DNA from: Cyanobium sp. NIES-981
GTDB lineage: Bacteria > Cyanobacteriota > Cyanobacteriia > PCC-6307 > Cyanobiaceae
Direction of reading: 5' to 3'
DNA: 54,209 nucleotides
Assembly (NCBI GenBank): GCA_945877595.1
Contig: CAMDVN010000010.1
Location: 1-54,209, forward strand
Shown here: positions 42,835-52,861 of the stretch, piece by piece
Numbering within the stretch: the stretch's first letter is position 1
Layout: each line of letters begins with the position of its first letter
Made by a program: the position numbers and the translations under genes
Notes under the pieces: generated by a model
Database searches by the model: none
Told to the model about the DNA's origin: nothing
The model's input: only the letters and a program-made list of their open reading frames with translations

Positions 42835-42916
42835 GGGTCGGTGCCCGAGTGGTTAATGGGGGCGGACTGTAAATCCGCTGGCTCTGCCTACGTTGGTTCA
42901 AATCCAACCCGGCCCA
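42835..42916 (+). tRNA. tRNA-Tyr (anticodon GTA)
   Basis: Class II cloverleaf with acceptor GGGTCGG/CCGGCCC, anticodon loop ACTGTAAAT (GTA), a long variable arm and T-arm GTTGG-TTCAAAT-CCAAC. It is followed by CC rather than a full CCA that could be encoded. Confidence 0.96.
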
Positions 42917-42926
42917 CCTTCCACAC

Positions 42927-42998
<72 letters not shown>

Positions 42999-43138
42999 TT
43001 CAACCAGATCCCTGAGCCAGCAACGCCTAGAGCGTTCCTCAACCACGGGCAGCCTCGACAACACCATGGCGATGATGGTGATCGTGTTGGTGATGCGGCT
43101 GATCCGATGCATTCTGGGAACAGATCGGATGCAGGCTC

Positions 43139-44992
43139 TTGAGCGCTTCATGGATTCATCGCCTGTTGGGCAACCCGCTGCCGCGCGCGGCCGCTGATTC
43201 AGAGCGGCTGCCCAGCGCCATCGCCCTGCCGATCCTGTCGTCTGACGCCCTCTCTTCGGTGGCCTATGCCACCGAGGCGGCCCTGGGGGTCTTGATTCTG
43301 GCCGGCAGTGGCGCGCTGGCGCTGGCGCTGCCGATCACCCTGGCGATCATTGCCCTGATCGCGATCGTGGTGCTCTCGTACCGGCAAACGATCGAGGCCT
43401 ATCCCCAGGGCGGTGGGTCCTATGTGGTGGCCCGCGACAACCTGGGCACCCTGCCGGCCTTGATCGCCGCGGCCTCGCTACTGATTGATTACACGCTCAC
43501 CGCCGCGGTGAGCCTGATGGCGGGCACCCAAGCCCTCTCCTCACTGCTACCCGAGCTGCTGTCCCACGAAACCAGCTTTGCGCTGCTGCTGCTGGGGCTG
43601 GTGGGCTGGGCCAATCTGCGCGGGGTCAAGGAGGCCGGTCGGGCCTTTGCCCTGCCCACCTACGCCTTTGTGGTGATGGTGGCGCTGTTGGCGGTGTTTG
43701 GTCTCAAGGATCTGGTCTTGGTGCACGGTTTTCAGCCCGACGCTCCGCCCCTCTTCAAGGCAGTCGAACCGCTGGGGGTCTTTCTGATTTTGCGGGCCTT
43801 CAGCTCGGGCTGCTCGGCCATGACCGGGATCGAAGCGATCGCCAACGGGGTCAAGGTGTTTCGCGAGCCCTCGGCCCGCCGGGCCCGCAGCACCATGCTG
43901 GTCATGGGCACGATGCTCGCGGCCATGTTTTTAGTGGTCAGTGGACTGGGCTTCCTGTATGGGGTGGCACCTGATCCCGATCGCACCGTGCTGGCGCAGA
44001 TCGGCATGCGCGCCTTTGGCTCGGGCAGCGTGCTGCTGTGGGCGCTGCAGATCACCACCCTGCTGATTCTGGTGTTGGCCGCCAACACCGCCTTCGCCGG
44101 CTTTCCCCGTTTGGCGGCCATGCTCGCCGAAGACCGCTTTTTGCCGCGCCAGATGGGCTGGATCGGCGACCGGTTGGTGTTTCAAAACGGGATCGGCGTG
44201 CTGGTCCTCGCCACCGCCCTCATCGTGGTCGTGTGCCAGGGCAACACCACCGTGGCCGTGAACCTGTATGCCCTGGGGGTGTTCTCGGCCTTCAGCCTGT
44301 CGCAGGCGGGCATGGTGGTGCGCTGGTGGAAGCAGCGGGGCTCGGGCTGGCAGGGACGCCTCGCCCTCAATGCCCTCGGGGCGCTGGTCACCACGGTGGT
44401 GCTGCTGGTGATCGTGATCAGCAAATTTGACGAGGGCGCCTGGACCGTGGTGATCGCGATTCCAGTGCTGGTGACCCTGCTGGCCCGCATCCGCCACCGT
44501 TACCGGCAGGTGTATGCGGCGATCGCCCTGCCGCCTGGTGGCATCGACCCAGTGCAGGTCGCTGTGCGCAGCGAGCCGATTGGCAACCACAGCATCGTCT
44601 GGGTGGCCTCATTGAGCCGGCCCACCCTCGATGCCCTCCGCTACGCCGCCACCGTGTCGGACCAGGTGCAGGGGGTCTGGGTGCTGTCTGAACACGAGGA
44701 TCCGGACGCCATCCGCCGCGACTGGGATCAACTGATCGGCGATGACCCCCACCTCCAGCTCTGCATCTTGGAGAGTCCCTTCTCGTCGCTGATCACCCCC
44801 TTTGCCGATTTTGTGGATGCCCAGGAAGAGGCGCACCCCCACCAGACCCTCACGATCGTGATGCCGATGGCGGTGCCCCGCTATCGCTTTGATGGCTTGT
44901 TATTAAACCAGCGGGGTATCAACATGCGCCAAGCCCTCGATGCGCGCCAAAACCGCATCTTCACCCTTGTGCGTTATTACCTGCCCGCCTAG
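43139..44992 (+). CDS. APC superfamily permease (KimA-like potassium or amino-acid transporter)
   Basis: This 617-residue protein has 12 hydrophobic helices over residues ~25-450 and a soluble C-terminal domain of ~160 residues. The N-terminal LPILSSDALSSVAYATEAAL, YRQTIEAYPQGGGSYVVARDNLG and GANLRGVKEAGR-like regions match KimA/YdaO-type APC transporters. Those import K+ and are often controlled by c-di-AMP via the C-terminal domain; in this protein that is inference. The start is TTG 43139; no ATG lies near the family's start. Confidence 0.85.
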   Translation: MSASWIHRLLGNPLPRAAADSERLPSAIALPILSSDALSSVAYATEAALGVLILAGSGALALALPITLAIIALIAIVVLSYRQTIEAYPQGGGSYVVARDNLGTLPALIAAASLLIDYTLTAAVSLMAGTQALSSLLPELLSHETSFALLLLGLVGWANLRGVKEAGRAFALPTYAFVVMVALLAVFGLKDLVLVHGFQPDAPPLFKAVEPLGVFLILRAFSSGCSAMTGIEAIANGVKVFREPSARRARSTMLVMGTMLAAMFLVVSGLGFLYGVAPDPDRTVLAQIGMRAFGSGSVLLWALQITTLLILVLAANTAFAGFPRLAAMLAEDRFLPRQMGWIGDRLVFQNGIGVLVLATALIVVVCQGNTTVAVNLYALGVFSAFSLSQAGMVVRWWKQRGSGWQGRLALNALGALVTTVVLLVIVISKFDEGAWTVVIAIPVLVTLLARIRHRYRQVYAAIALPPGGIDPVQVAVRSEPIGNHSIVWVASLSRPTLDALRYAATVSDQVQGVWVLSEHEDPDAIRRDWDQLIGDDPHLQLCILESPFSSLITPFADFVDAQEEAHPHQTLTIVMPMAVPRYRFDGLLLNQRGINMRQALDARQNRIFTLVRYYLPA

Positions 44993-45066
44993 TCACTGAG
45001 CGCTACCGCATTGCGCGCGCAGCTGGGCCCCAGGCTTGCCAGCCTGGGGGTCCATGCCCGGGCACC

Positions 45067-46455
45067 ATGCCTGCAACAGCTCCGTTGCCCGTTGCGGTCG
45101 CTGCGATGCGCCAACCGGTCGAGCTGGGCCACACCAGGCCGCTGGCCTGGCGCCTCGACCAACTCAACCGCCTCGAGCGACTGCTGCACCAACGGCAACC
45201 GCAGGTGCTTGAGGCCCTGAAAGCCGATCTGGGCAAACCGCCCGTCGAAGCGCTGTTGGAACTCCGCACGATCCGCCAGGAGCTGCACTTCACCCGCACC
45301 CACTTGCGGGGCTGGATGGCCGACAGCAGCAGGCCTCTTGAGCTGCTCCTGCAACCAGGACGAGCCCATGTGATCCGCGAACCCCTGGGCTGCGTGTTGA
45401 TCATCGGCCCCTGGAACTACCCCCTGCAGCTATGCCTGCATCCGCTGGTCAGTGCCCTGGCAGCGGGCAACACGGTGGTGCTCAAGCCCTCGGAACATGC
45501 ACCGGCCACATCCCAACTACTCGCTGAGGCGCTCGGGGCAGCGTTTGCGCCTGAGGTGGTTCAGGTGGTTCAGGGGGATGGCGCCACGGCCGCGGCCCTG
45601 CTCGAGGAGCGCTTTGATCACATCTTTTTCACCGGCGGCGCCCGGGTGGGTCGACTGGTGATGACCGCTGCAGCGCGCCACCTCACCCCCGTAACCCTCG
45701 AGCTGGGCGGCAAGAGCCCCGCCATCGTGCTCGGCGACGCCAACATCGCCGTGAGCGCCCGGCGGCTGGCCTGGGGCAAGGGTCTCAATGCCGGCCAAAC
45801 CTGTGTAGCCCCTGATCACCTGCTGGTCGAGGGTCCGATCAAGGAGCCCTTGCTCGTGGCGATGGCCGCGGCGATCAGGGGCTTTTACGGCGATCGCCCT
45901 CTCGACAGCCCCGACCTCGGCCAGATCATTAACCAGGTTCAGTTTGAGCGCCTCGAGGGCCTGCTGCAGGCGGCCCGCCAGGCCGGCGAGGTGCGTATCG
46001 GTGGCCGCAGCGATCCTGAGCGCCGCCGCATCGAGCCCACCGTGGTGCTCTGCACGAGCCCCGACCACCCCTTGATGCAGGAGGAGATCTTCGGGCCCAT
46101 CCTGCCGGTGCTTGAGATCGCCGATCTCGAGGCGGCCCTGGCATTGATCCGGACACGCCCCAAGCCCCTGGCCCTCTATTTATTCAGCCACGACCGCCAG
46201 GCCCAGCAACGCACCCTGGCGAGCACCAGCTCAGGGGGCGTGGTGTTCAACGACGTGATTCTCCAAGCCGGAGCCCCCGCCCTGCCCTTCGGCGGGGTGG
46301 GCCAAAGCGGACTGGGCAGCTACCACGGCGAACGGGGCTTTGAGACCTTTTCCCACACGCGAACCGTGTTGGGGCGTCCCTTCTGGGGCGATCTGCCCCT
46401 GCGCTACCCCCCCTATGCCGGCAGCTGGCCACTGCTAAAAAGGATTCTGAGCTGA
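45067..46455 (+). CDS. Aldehyde dehydrogenase (fatty aldehyde type)
   Basis: This 462-residue NAD(P)-dependent ALDH has IIGPWNYPLQLCLHPLVSALAAGN, VVLKPSEHAP, FFTGGARVGRLVM, the general base Glu in VTLELGGKSPAIV and the nucleophile Cys in NAGQTCVAPD. The C-terminal LPFGGVGQSGLGSYHG and FSHTRTVL fit the class 3/fatty-aldehyde subgroup found in cyanobacteria. It likely oxidises long-chain aldehydes; a short hydrophobic C terminus (YPPYAGSWPLLKRIL) may bind membrane. Confidence 0.93.
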   Translation: MPATAPLPVAVAAMRQPVELGHTRPLAWRLDQLNRLERLLHQRQPQVLEALKADLGKPPVEALLELRTIRQELHFTRTHLRGWMADSSRPLELLLQPGRAHVIREPLGCVLIIGPWNYPLQLCLHPLVSALAAGNTVVLKPSEHAPATSQLLAEALGAAFAPEVVQVVQGDGATAAALLEERFDHIFFTGGARVGRLVMTAAARHLTPVTLELGGKSPAIVLGDANIAVSARRLAWGKGLNAGQTCVAPDHLLVEGPIKEPLLVAMAAAIRGFYGDRPLDSPDLGQIINQVQFERLEGLLQAARQAGEVRIGGRSDPERRRIEPTVVLCTSPDHPLMQEEIFGPILPVLEIADLEAALALIRTRPKPLALYLFSHDRQAQQRTLASTSSGGVVFNDVILQAGAPALPFGGVGQSGLGSYHGERGFETFSHTRTVLGRPFWGDLPLRYPPYAGSWPLLKRILS

Positions 46456-46546
46456 GCGATTCGGCTGATCAGGGCTCCTGATCAACCAGGGGACTGGAAG
46501 AGCCCAATGGGGCCCCCTATGGTTTGGCCATCTATCCGTGGTGCTC

Positions 46547-48106
46547 ATGCGACGCACGTTTGCAGCCCTGGCCCTAGCGGTGGTGTTGCCCGCGGGCGCT
46601 CTGTTGGCTCCCGGCGCCCGCGCCGATGTGGTGGTGAAACCGGGTGAAACCCTCTCCGAAATCGCCGATCGCAATGGGGTGAGCCTCAACCGCCTCATGC
46701 AGGCCAATGGCATCCGCGACGCCAACATGGTCGTCGCCGGCACCCGCCTGGTGATCCCTGGCTCGGGAGGCTCCGGCTCGAGCGGCGGCCGTCCCAGCAA
46801 GGGGGGCAGCACCACCGTGCGCAGCGGCGAAACCCTCTCCGAAATCGCCGATCGCAACGGGGTGAGCCTCAACCGCCTCATGCAGGCCAATGGCATCCGC
46901 GACGCCAACATGGTCGTCGCCGGCACCCGCCTGGTGATCCCTGGCTCGGGAGGCTCCGGCGCCTCCCGAGCTGCCACCGCAACGGGCTCCTACACGGTGA
47001 AGAGCGGCGAGACCCTCTCCGACATCGCCGATCGCATGGGCACGAGCGTGGACCGGCTGATCCAGCTCAACGGCATCAGCAACCCCAACATGGTGGTGGC
47101 CGGCACCCGCCTGAGCGTGCCGATGCGGCCTGGTGCCGGCCGCGCTGCGACCACCACAACCCGACCGGTCAACCGCCAGGCCCGCGAGCACGTGGTGCGC
47201 TCGGGTGAAACCCTCTCCCACATCGCCGACGACTACGGCACCAGCGTCGAGAAGCTGATTGCTCTCAACCAGATCAGCCAGCCCGATGTGGTGGTGCCAG
47301 GAACCCGACTCAAGCTTCAGGCACCACCGCCGCCCAAGCCCAAACCCAAGCCCGTCGCCGCCAAACCCAAGCCGGTTGCCGCCAAACCCAAACCCGCCGT
47401 CATCAAACCTGCCGTCATCAACCCCGCCACGGCCGTGGCCCCCAAGCCCGCTGTGAAACCTGCCGTGAAGCCCGCTGTGAACCCCGCAACAGCGAGCACG
47501 ACAGCGACCACCACCTCCACCTCGACCTCCATCTCCAGCTCCACCTCCACATCCACCGCCCCCATCGCGACAACCGCGACACCCCTGTCAACCACCAAAC
47601 CAGCCACAGCAGCGATCGCCGCCAAGCCAGCCACCAGCCAAGCCGCTTCAGCAGCCCCAACCCCAACGGTCACCCAAGCCCCATCCCGGGACGCAGCAGC
47701 CAAGCCGATGGTGGACACGGCCAAGCCAACCTTGACACCCACCAAAGCCAGCGTTGCTGTGACCAGCGTTGCTGTGGCCAGCCCGACCATCACCAAACCA
47801 GCAACCACCAAACCAGCCACCGCCAAACCAGCCACCTCAACGGTGGCCGCCCGCAAACCCCTGGGTTCCGACTGGCGCACCTACGGCCCCATGCAGGTTG
47901 ACTGGGCCAACTGGCAGACCATGGGCGGCAGCTTTGTGGCCCCCAGCCTGGGCAGTGATGGCAAACCCCACTACCTGGCGATCAACTGTGGCGCCCGCAA
48001 GCTCAATGCCACGAGCCAGTCGGGTCAATGGAAGACCTGGGATGCACCCCAAACCGATTTCGAGCAGCAGCTCGTGAGCGACCTCTGCAAGAGCAAAGGC
48101 ACCTGA
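46547..48106 (+). CDS. Secreted protein with four LysM domains and a long Pro/Ala/Thr-rich linker
   Basis: This ~519-residue exported protein has a signal peptide ([13 protein letters not shown] type) ending near ARA-D. Four LysM repeats follow (residues ~30-75, ~92-136, ~148-192, ~213-257), each with [10 protein letters not shown] or close variants and GTRLVIP-type ends. Then comes a ~170-residue K/P/A/V/T/S-rich linker ([19 protein letters not shown]), and finally a ~60-residue domain beginning [16 protein letters not shown] with two cysteines. LysM binds peptidoglycan, so it is a cell-wall protein. The first two LysM repeats are nearly identical in DNA. ATG 46547 was chosen over GTG 46538. 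Confidence 0.9.
   Translation: MRRTFAALALAVVLPAGALLAPGARADVVVKPGETLSEIADRNGVSLNRLMQANGIRDANMVVAGTRLVIPGSGGSGSSGGRPSKGGSTTVRSGETLSEIADRNGVSLNRLMQANGIRDANMVVAGTRLVIPGSGGSGASRAATATGSYTVKSGETLSDIADRMGTSVDRLIQLNGISNPNMVVAGTRLSVPMRPGAGRAATTTTRPVNRQAREHVVRSGETLSHIADDYGTSVEKLIALNQISQPDVVVPGTRLKLQAPPPPKPKPKPVAAKPKPVAAKPKPAVIKPAVINPATAVAPKPAVKPAVKPAVNPATASTTATTTSTSTSISSSTSTSTAPIATTATPLSTTKPATAAIAAKPATSQAASAAPTPTVTQAPSRDAAAKPMVDTAKPTLTPTKASVAVTSVAVASPTITKPATTKPATAKPATSTVAARKPLGSDWRTYGPMQVDWANWQTMGGSFVAPSLGSDGKPHYLAINCGARKLNATSQSGQWKTWDAPQTDFEQQLVSDLCKSKGT
46646..46960. repeat. 132-bp near-identical direct repeat in the LysM gene
   Basis: Copy 1 (46646-46777) and copy 2 (46829-46960) differ at a single base by eye (AATGGG versus AACGGG), with a 183-bp period. 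It duplicates LysM domain 1 and the GSGGSG linker, pointing to recent duplication or gene conversion within the gene. Confidence 0.93.
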
Positions 48107-48141
48107 GCGAGCTGATTACAGGCGACTCAACCCGCCAGCTC

Positions 48142-49665
48142 TCACCGCAGGGAAGCCGCCCAGTGCAAGGGCCAGGGCCGCCGCAGGTAGTGGCGGCCCG
48201 TGGAGCGCAGGTAGAGCCGCTGGGAGCCATCGTCACTCTCGGAGAGCAGCTCCTCCTGCACCAGCCGCCGCGCCAACCAGCCCCAGCGAACGTCACGCTG
48301 GGGCTCCTGCTCGCGCAGCTCATCAGCCAGCAGCCGAAGTTCGCGGCCATGGCGCTGCTCGAGCGCGGCCAGCACCTGGGTGGCCAAGGGTGACCAATCC
48401 TGCAGCCGGCGGGCCGGCGCAGCCCGGCAGTTGTCACAGCGGCCACAGGGAGGCACCAGCTCGCCAACAGCCAACAACAGAGCCTGCTCGCGACAGCCCT
48501 CCCCTTCGGCCACCGCCTCCATGCGCCGCAGCTGGCGTTGGGCCAACTCCTGCCGGCGTTGATCAGCTTGGGCCGCCATCGCCCAGCCCAGGCTGATGCG
48601 ATCGCCCGGGGAATACAGCACCAAACAATCGGCCGGAAGGCCGTCGCGGCCGGCACGCCCCGACTCCTGCAGATACCCCTCGGCGCTGGGAGGCAGGGCG
48701 AGATGGAGCACCAGACCCACGTCGGGCCGGTCCACCCCCATCCCAAACGCCACGGTGGCCACCAGCACTGGCTCGGGCTCCCGCTGAAAATGCTCCAGCG
48801 CCAGCTGGCGGCTCTCTGGATCCATACCGGCGTGATAGGCGATGGCCCCCAACCCCGCCCCGGCCAACCGCTGGGCCCAAGCCTCCACCGCCCGGCGGGT
48901 GCGGGCATAGATCAACTTGGCGCCGCGGGCTCGGGCCAGGGTGGCGAGCACCAGGGGAAGGGGCTCCTCAGGGCGCAGCTGCATGGCGTAGGCCAGGTTG
49001 GAGCGCTGGGCCGAACGCACCTGGATCAGGGGGCGCCGCAGCTGCAGCAGGCGGATGATGTCGGCCCGAACCTGGGGGGCAGCCGTGGCGCTTAATGCCA
49101 CCAGCGGCACCCCCGGGCACAGGGCCCGCAAGCTGCCCAGGCGGCGGTAATCGGGCCTGAAGTCGTGGCCCCAGGCACTGATGCAATGGGCCTCATCGAC
49201 CGCCAGGGCCACCAGCCGGCCCTCCCCATGCTGATCTTCGAGCATCTGGCGGGTGGACTCGAGCTGCAGCCGCTCCGGAGCCAAATACAGCAGGCGAAGT
49301 CGCCCCTGCCGCAGCCGTTGCTGCAGATCGATCCGCTCGGGAGCTGCCAAGCCCCGGTGCAGACAGGCCGCCGCGATTCCGCGCCGCTGAAGCTGGCTCA
49401 CCTGGTCCTGCATCAGGGCCACCAACGGCGACACCACCAAGACCAATCCCTGTCGCACCAGCGCCGGCAGCTGGTAGCAGAGCGACTTGCCGCCGCCGGT
49501 GGGCAGCACGGCCAGACAATCCTGGCCGCTTAGCAGGGCCTCCAGCACGGGGCGCTGACCGGGCCGAAAAGCCTGCCAGCCAAAATGCTCCTGGAGAGCC
49601 TGCTCCAGGGCCTGGTGTTGGAGCTCGCCACGTAAGGGACCGGGGGGGGCATGCTTCTCGCTCAA
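48142..49665 (-). CDS. recQ: ATP-dependent DNA helicase RecQ
   Basis: This 507-residue superfamily 2 helicase has FGWQAFRPGQRPVLEALLSG (motif 0), PTGGGKSLCYQLP (Walker A), VDEAHCISAWGHDFRPDYRRL (Walker B plus aromatic-rich loop), ATVAFGMGVDRPDV and QESGRAGRDGLPA (motif VI). A zinc-binding segment PPCGRCDNC follows. The HRDC domain is absent or very short, so the protein is a compact RecQ. The start codon is TTG 49665. Confidence 0.95.
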   Translation of the reverse strand: MSEKHAPPGPLRGELQHQALEQALQEHFGWQAFRPGQRPVLEALLSGQDCLAVLPTGGGKSLCYQLPALVRQGLVLVVSPLVALMQDQVSQLQRRGIAAACLHRGLAAPERIDLQQRLRQGRLRLLYLAPERLQLESTRQMLEDQHGEGRLVALAVDEAHCISAWGHDFRPDYRRLGSLRALCPGVPLVALSATAAPQVRADIIRLLQLRRPLIQVRSAQRSNLAYAMQLRPEEPLPLVLATLARARGAKLIYARTRRAVEAWAQRLAGAGLGAIAYHAGMDPESRQLALEHFQREPEPVLVATVAFGMGVDRPDVGLVLHLALPPSAEGYLQESGRAGRDGLPADCLVLYSPGDRISLGWAMAAQADQRRQELAQRQLRRMEAVAEGEGCREQALLLAVGELVPPCGRCDNCRAAPARRLQDWSPLATQVLAALEQRHGRELRLLADELREQEPQRDVRWGWLARRLVQEELLSESDDGSQRLYLRSTGRHYLRRPWPLHWAASLR

Positions 49666-49759
49666 GCCTCCCCAGCCCTGGTGTGCCGGGAGCCTAGCTG
49701 GGGCGGGCCCACACCAGATTTAGGCCGAGAGCCCTGGCCAGCGTGTGTGGTTCAGCGCG

Positions 49760-50800
49760 CTAGGCCAGCACCGGTGGCTCGAGCTGATCGGGGGACTCCT
49801 CCACCAGTTGCAGACGCACCCGCTTGCCGCCGGCCAACTCCCCGAGCGAAACCCGCAGGGTATGGCCGCTGAGTGACTGCAAGACCGTGAGCAATTCGCG
49901 CAAGTGTGGGGTGCTGCTGCCGCTCTCGACCCAGAGCCGCTCCTGCAAGCCACCGAGGCGACGCCAGCTGGTGTGGAGCTTGAGCACCGCACTTTCAAGG
50001 GCTTGGGCCTGACCCACCGCATCGGCCAACAAACCCAGGGCATCGAGCCGCTGGGCCTCCTGAAGGGCCTTCTCAAAATCGAGATCCCCTTGCTGAAAAG
50101 CGCGCACGGCCATCGAGGCCTCCGCGGCCTTGCTCAACCAGCGTGCCGTCATGGTGACGTCTTTGACGCGATCGAGCTCGGGTTCCTCGCGCAGCACCCG
50201 TCGTAAATCGTTTTGCTGCTCCTCAGGAAGCTTGGCCAGCTCCCGCACCAACGGGGCCACCGCCCTTGGCGGCAGGAGGTTGTCAGCGGTCTTCTGGCGG
50301 ATTTCCTCAGGCAGCAGTGGACTGCTGGCCGCCATGAATTCATCGGAGAGCTGACGCACCTGCTTGCGGCTGATCTGCTGACCGCCATTGGCCGCTTCCC
50401 CGATCATCAACTGGACTTCGGGATCGGCCTGGGCCGTCTCGAGGAAGGCACGCTTGGAAAAGTTGTTGACACTGCCCTCCTCGAGCACGCCTTCGCCGAG
50501 CATCTGGTCAGCCGATTCGGCCAGCTGGATCAGGGTGTAGGCCCTGGTCTTGCTGATTTCCCGCTCCCGCAGCCACTGCAGAAAGCCCGTACCGCGGCCC
50601 TCACCCCCACGCTTTTCACGGTCGCGAACGGCCCGCAGAATTCGGCCCCGCCAGATTTCGGTTTGCAGGTCAAACCGATCACACACGGCCCAGGCCTCCT
50701 CGAGCCGGGCCAAAAACTCAAGGGTGCTGATCGACTCGCTCTCAGGATCGGGCAGATCGAGGCTGAGGGCTGGGGGGTCCAGCTCTGGGGCCAGCGTCAT
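49760..50800 (-). CDS. Conserved cyanobacterial-type protein with helix-turn-helix-like N-terminal half
   Basis: This 346-residue cytosolic protein matches no family I can name. Residues ~20-60 are acidic. Residues ~60-115 contain [24 protein letters not shown], with the spacing of a helix-turn-helix like those in ParB/KorB-type proteins. Then come long charged helices ([34 protein letters not shown]) and a beta-like C-terminal end ([22 protein letters not shown]). It is divergent from psaE across a 156-bp gap. It could bind DNA, but that is inference. I used ATG 50800; the frame is open to 50914. Confidence 0.75.
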   Translation of the reverse strand: MTLAPELDPPALSLDLPDPESESISTLEFLARLEEAWAVCDRFDLQTEIWRGRILRAVRDREKRGGEGRGTGFLQWLREREISKTRAYTLIQLAESADQMLGEGVLEEGSVNNFSKRAFLETAQADPEVQLMIGEAANGGQQISRKQVRQLSDEFMAASSPLLPEEIRQKTADNLLPPRAVAPLVRELAKLPEEQQNDLRRVLREEPELDRVKDVTMTARWLSKAAEASMAVRAFQQGDLDFEKALQEAQRLDALGLLADAVGQAQALESAVLKLHTSWRRLGGLQERLWVESGSSTPHLRELLTVLQSLSGHTLRVSLGELAGGKRVRLQLVEESPDQLEPPVLA

Positions 50801-50956
50801 GGGCACAGCAACAGCAATGGGATCGCAGCGGAGGCCGCGGTGGTTGCCTGGATCGTGCCACGACCGGCGCAGGCGACGAATCATGACGCCGGCGGAATCA
50901 AGGCTCCCCGCCACGCCTATCTTCGCTCAGGCAGCCACCCAATTCCCAGCCCTGCG

Positions 50957-51166
50957 ATGGCCATTTCCCGCGGCGACAAGGTGCGCATCAAGCGCCCTGA
51001 GTCCTACTGGTTCAATGAAGTTGGCACGGTCGCCTCGGTCGACACCAGCGGCATCCGCTACCCCGTGGTGGTGCGGTTCGACAAGGTGAACTACAACGGC
51101 TACAGCGGCTCCGACGGGGGCATCAACACCAACAATTTTGCCGAGAGCGAGCTCGACAAAGCCTGA
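50957..51166 (+). CDS. psaE: Photosystem I reaction center subunit IV PsaE
   Basis: This 69-residue protein has the SH3-like PsaE fold. It begins [23 protein letters not shown] and continues with [18 protein letters not shown] and [10 protein letters not shown]. It lies on the stromal side of photosystem I and helps dock ferredoxin and cyclic electron flow. The length is typical. fpg follows 42 nt later on the same strand, so the two may be co-transcribed. Confidence 0.98.
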   Translation: MAISRGDKVRIKRPESYWFNEVGTVASVDTSGIRYPVVVRFDKVNYNGYSGSDGGINTNNFAESELDKA

Positions 51167-51208
51167 TCTCGATCATGGGAGGCCAGTCAGCAGAAGTACC
51201 CCCACACC

Positions 51209-52084
51209 GTGCCGGAACTGCCGGAAGTTGAAACGGTGCGTCGCGGCCTGCAACAGCAGACCACTGGCCTTCACATCGCCGCCGTTGTGGTGCATCGAGC
51301 CCGTGCAATCGCCGCACCGCCCGATGCCACCGCTTTTGCCAAGGCGCTTCAGGGCAGTGTTGTGCTGGGCTGGAGCCGCCGAGGCAAGTACCTCCTGGCG
51401 TCCCTCGCCCGGCACCCGGTAGACCGGAGTGCCCCGGCATCCGGTGGCCATTGGGGCGTGCACCTGCGCATGACGGGCCAATTCCTCTGGATCGACGGCC
51501 CTGATCGGGGTGCAAAGCCCCCCTGCAGCCATACCCGGGTTCAGATTGTGGCGGCCAGTGGCGCAGAGCTCCGCTTTGTGGACACGCGCAGCTTTGGCCA
51601 AATGTGGTGGGTGCCCCCCGGTCAGGCGCCTGAAACCGTGATCACAGGCTTGACCCGTCTGGGTCCAGAACCCTTCAGCGAAACCTTCAACGCCGCCTAC
51701 CTGGAAGCCAAGCTCAGCGGTTCACGGCGTCCGATCAAAAATGCCCTCCTGGATCAAGCACTGGTGGCTGGCGTTGGCAACATCTATGCCGATGAATCCC
51801 TGTTTGCAGCAGGGATCCGGCCCCACACCCCCAGCGGGCAGCTCAGTGCAGCGCAATTGGAAACCCTGCATCGATCCTTGGTTGAGGTGCTGGAGGTGAG
51901 CATTGGCGCCGGCGGCACCACCTTCAGCGACTTTCGGGATCTCAGCGGCACCAACGGCAACTACGGCGGCGTCGCCTGGGTCTACCGCCGTGGGGGCCAA
52001 CCCTGTCGGCGTTGCAGCACGCTGATCGAGCGCACAACCCTGGGCGGTCGCAGCAGCCACTGGTGCCCAACCTGCCAGCATTGA
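51209..52084 (+). CDS. mutM: Formamidopyrimidine-DNA glycosylase
   Basis: This 291-residue enzyme excises oxidised purines. The N-terminal MPELPEVETVRRGL places the catalytic Pro2 directly after the GTG start, which fixes it. HLRMTGQF, LLDQALVAGVGNIYADESLF and the C-terminal zinc finger with CRRC and CPTC are all present. It lies after psaE, which fits protection against photo-oxidative damage, although that link is only contextual. Confidence 0.96.
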   Translation: MPELPEVETVRRGLQQQTTGLHIAAVVVHRARAIAAPPDATAFAKALQGSVVLGWSRRGKYLLASLARHPVDRSAPASGGHWGVHLRMTGQFLWIDGPDRGAKPPCSHTRVQIVAASGAELRFVDTRSFGQMWWVPPGQAPETVITGLTRLGPEPFSETFNAAYLEAKLSGSRRPIKNALLDQALVAGVGNIYADESLFAAGIRPHTPSGQLSAAQLETLHRSLVEVLEVSIGAGGTTFSDFRDLSGTNGNYGGVAWVYRRGGQPCRRCSTLIERTTLGGRSSHWCPTCQH

Positions 52085-52120
52085 GCCCCAGGCGGCTAGC
52101 AACCAAAGGCGGCCAGCAAC

Positions 52121-52861
52121 GTGTCATACCAAGAGCCCATGGGGAACCTCACGCCTGAGCACAACGCAATACTGGGCACAAACCCAATACTGGGCTCAAA
52201 CGCAATGCAGGGCACAAACGCAAGGCCGACCATGGCGGAGCAGCTCTGCGCCACGATCAATGGGCTGCACCAACGTGGCTGGTGTGATGGCACTGGTGGC
52301 AACTTCAGCTGTGTGCTGAGCAAGGAGCCCCGACAGCTGCTGATGGCGCCGAGTGGCCACCACAAATGTGACCTGCAGCCAGGGGAGTTGATCGTGGTGG
52401 ATGGTTCAGGTCAGGTGATTGAAGGCGATGGCCGAGCCAGCGCCGAAACCCTGCTGCATCTGGAAATCGTGGACCAAACCAATGCTGGCGCGGTGCTCCA
52501 CACCCATTCCCAAGCGGCAACGCTGCTCTCAACCCATTACCAGGCCTGCGGCGAGCTCCTGCTCCAAGACCTGGAGATGCTCAAAGGGCTGGAAGGAATC
52601 CGGAGCCACACCACCCGCATCAGCATTCCAGTGCTTCCCAATGACCAGGATCTGGCGCGGCTCAGCAAAACCGCAAGACCACGGCTCGGCGAGGCTCCCT
52701 ACGGCCTGCTCATCGGCGGCCATGGCCTGTATGGGTGGGGGTCCGACCTATTGCAAGCGCGCCGGCACATCGAAATTCTTGAATTTCTGCTGGAACAGCA
52801 CTGGCGTGCCCTGATGTTTCGGGCGCTGCTGGGTGAACCCCAACCAATCCAGACCCCATGA
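52121..52861 (+). CDS. mtnB: Methylthioribulose-1-phosphate dehydratase
   Basis: This ~246-residue class II aldolase-like protein has GWCDGTGGNFS, GAVLHTHSQAATLL (zinc His pair) and LIGGHGLYGWGSDLLQARRH (third His). It acts in methionine salvage. The first ~37 codons contain three 18-bp repeat units (AILGTN, PILGSN, AMQGTN) not found in the family, where homology starts at MAEQLCATINGL. An ATG at 52232, with AAGG six bases before it, is an equally plausible start, so the repeat may be leader sequence. It is coupled to mtnC by ATGA. Confidence 0.92.
   Translation: MSYQEPMGNLTPEHNAILGTNPILGSNAMQGTNARPTMAEQLCATINGLHQRGWCDGTGGNFSCVLSKEPRQLLMAPSGHHKCDLQPGELIVVDGSGQVIEGDGRASAETLLHLEIVDQTNAGAVLHTHSQAATLLSTHYQACGELLLQDLEMLKGLEGIRSHTTRISIPVLPNDQDLARLSKTARPRLGEAPYGLLIGGHGLYGWGSDLLQARRHIEILEFLLEQHWRALMFRALLGEPQPIQTP
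52166..52219. repeat. Three 18-bp tandem units at the 5' end of mtnB
   Basis: Units 52166-52183, 52184-52201 and 52202-52219 follow GCAATACTGGGCACAAAC with one to three changes. They lie either in the first codons of mtnB or just upstream of its real start. Confidence 0.92.
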
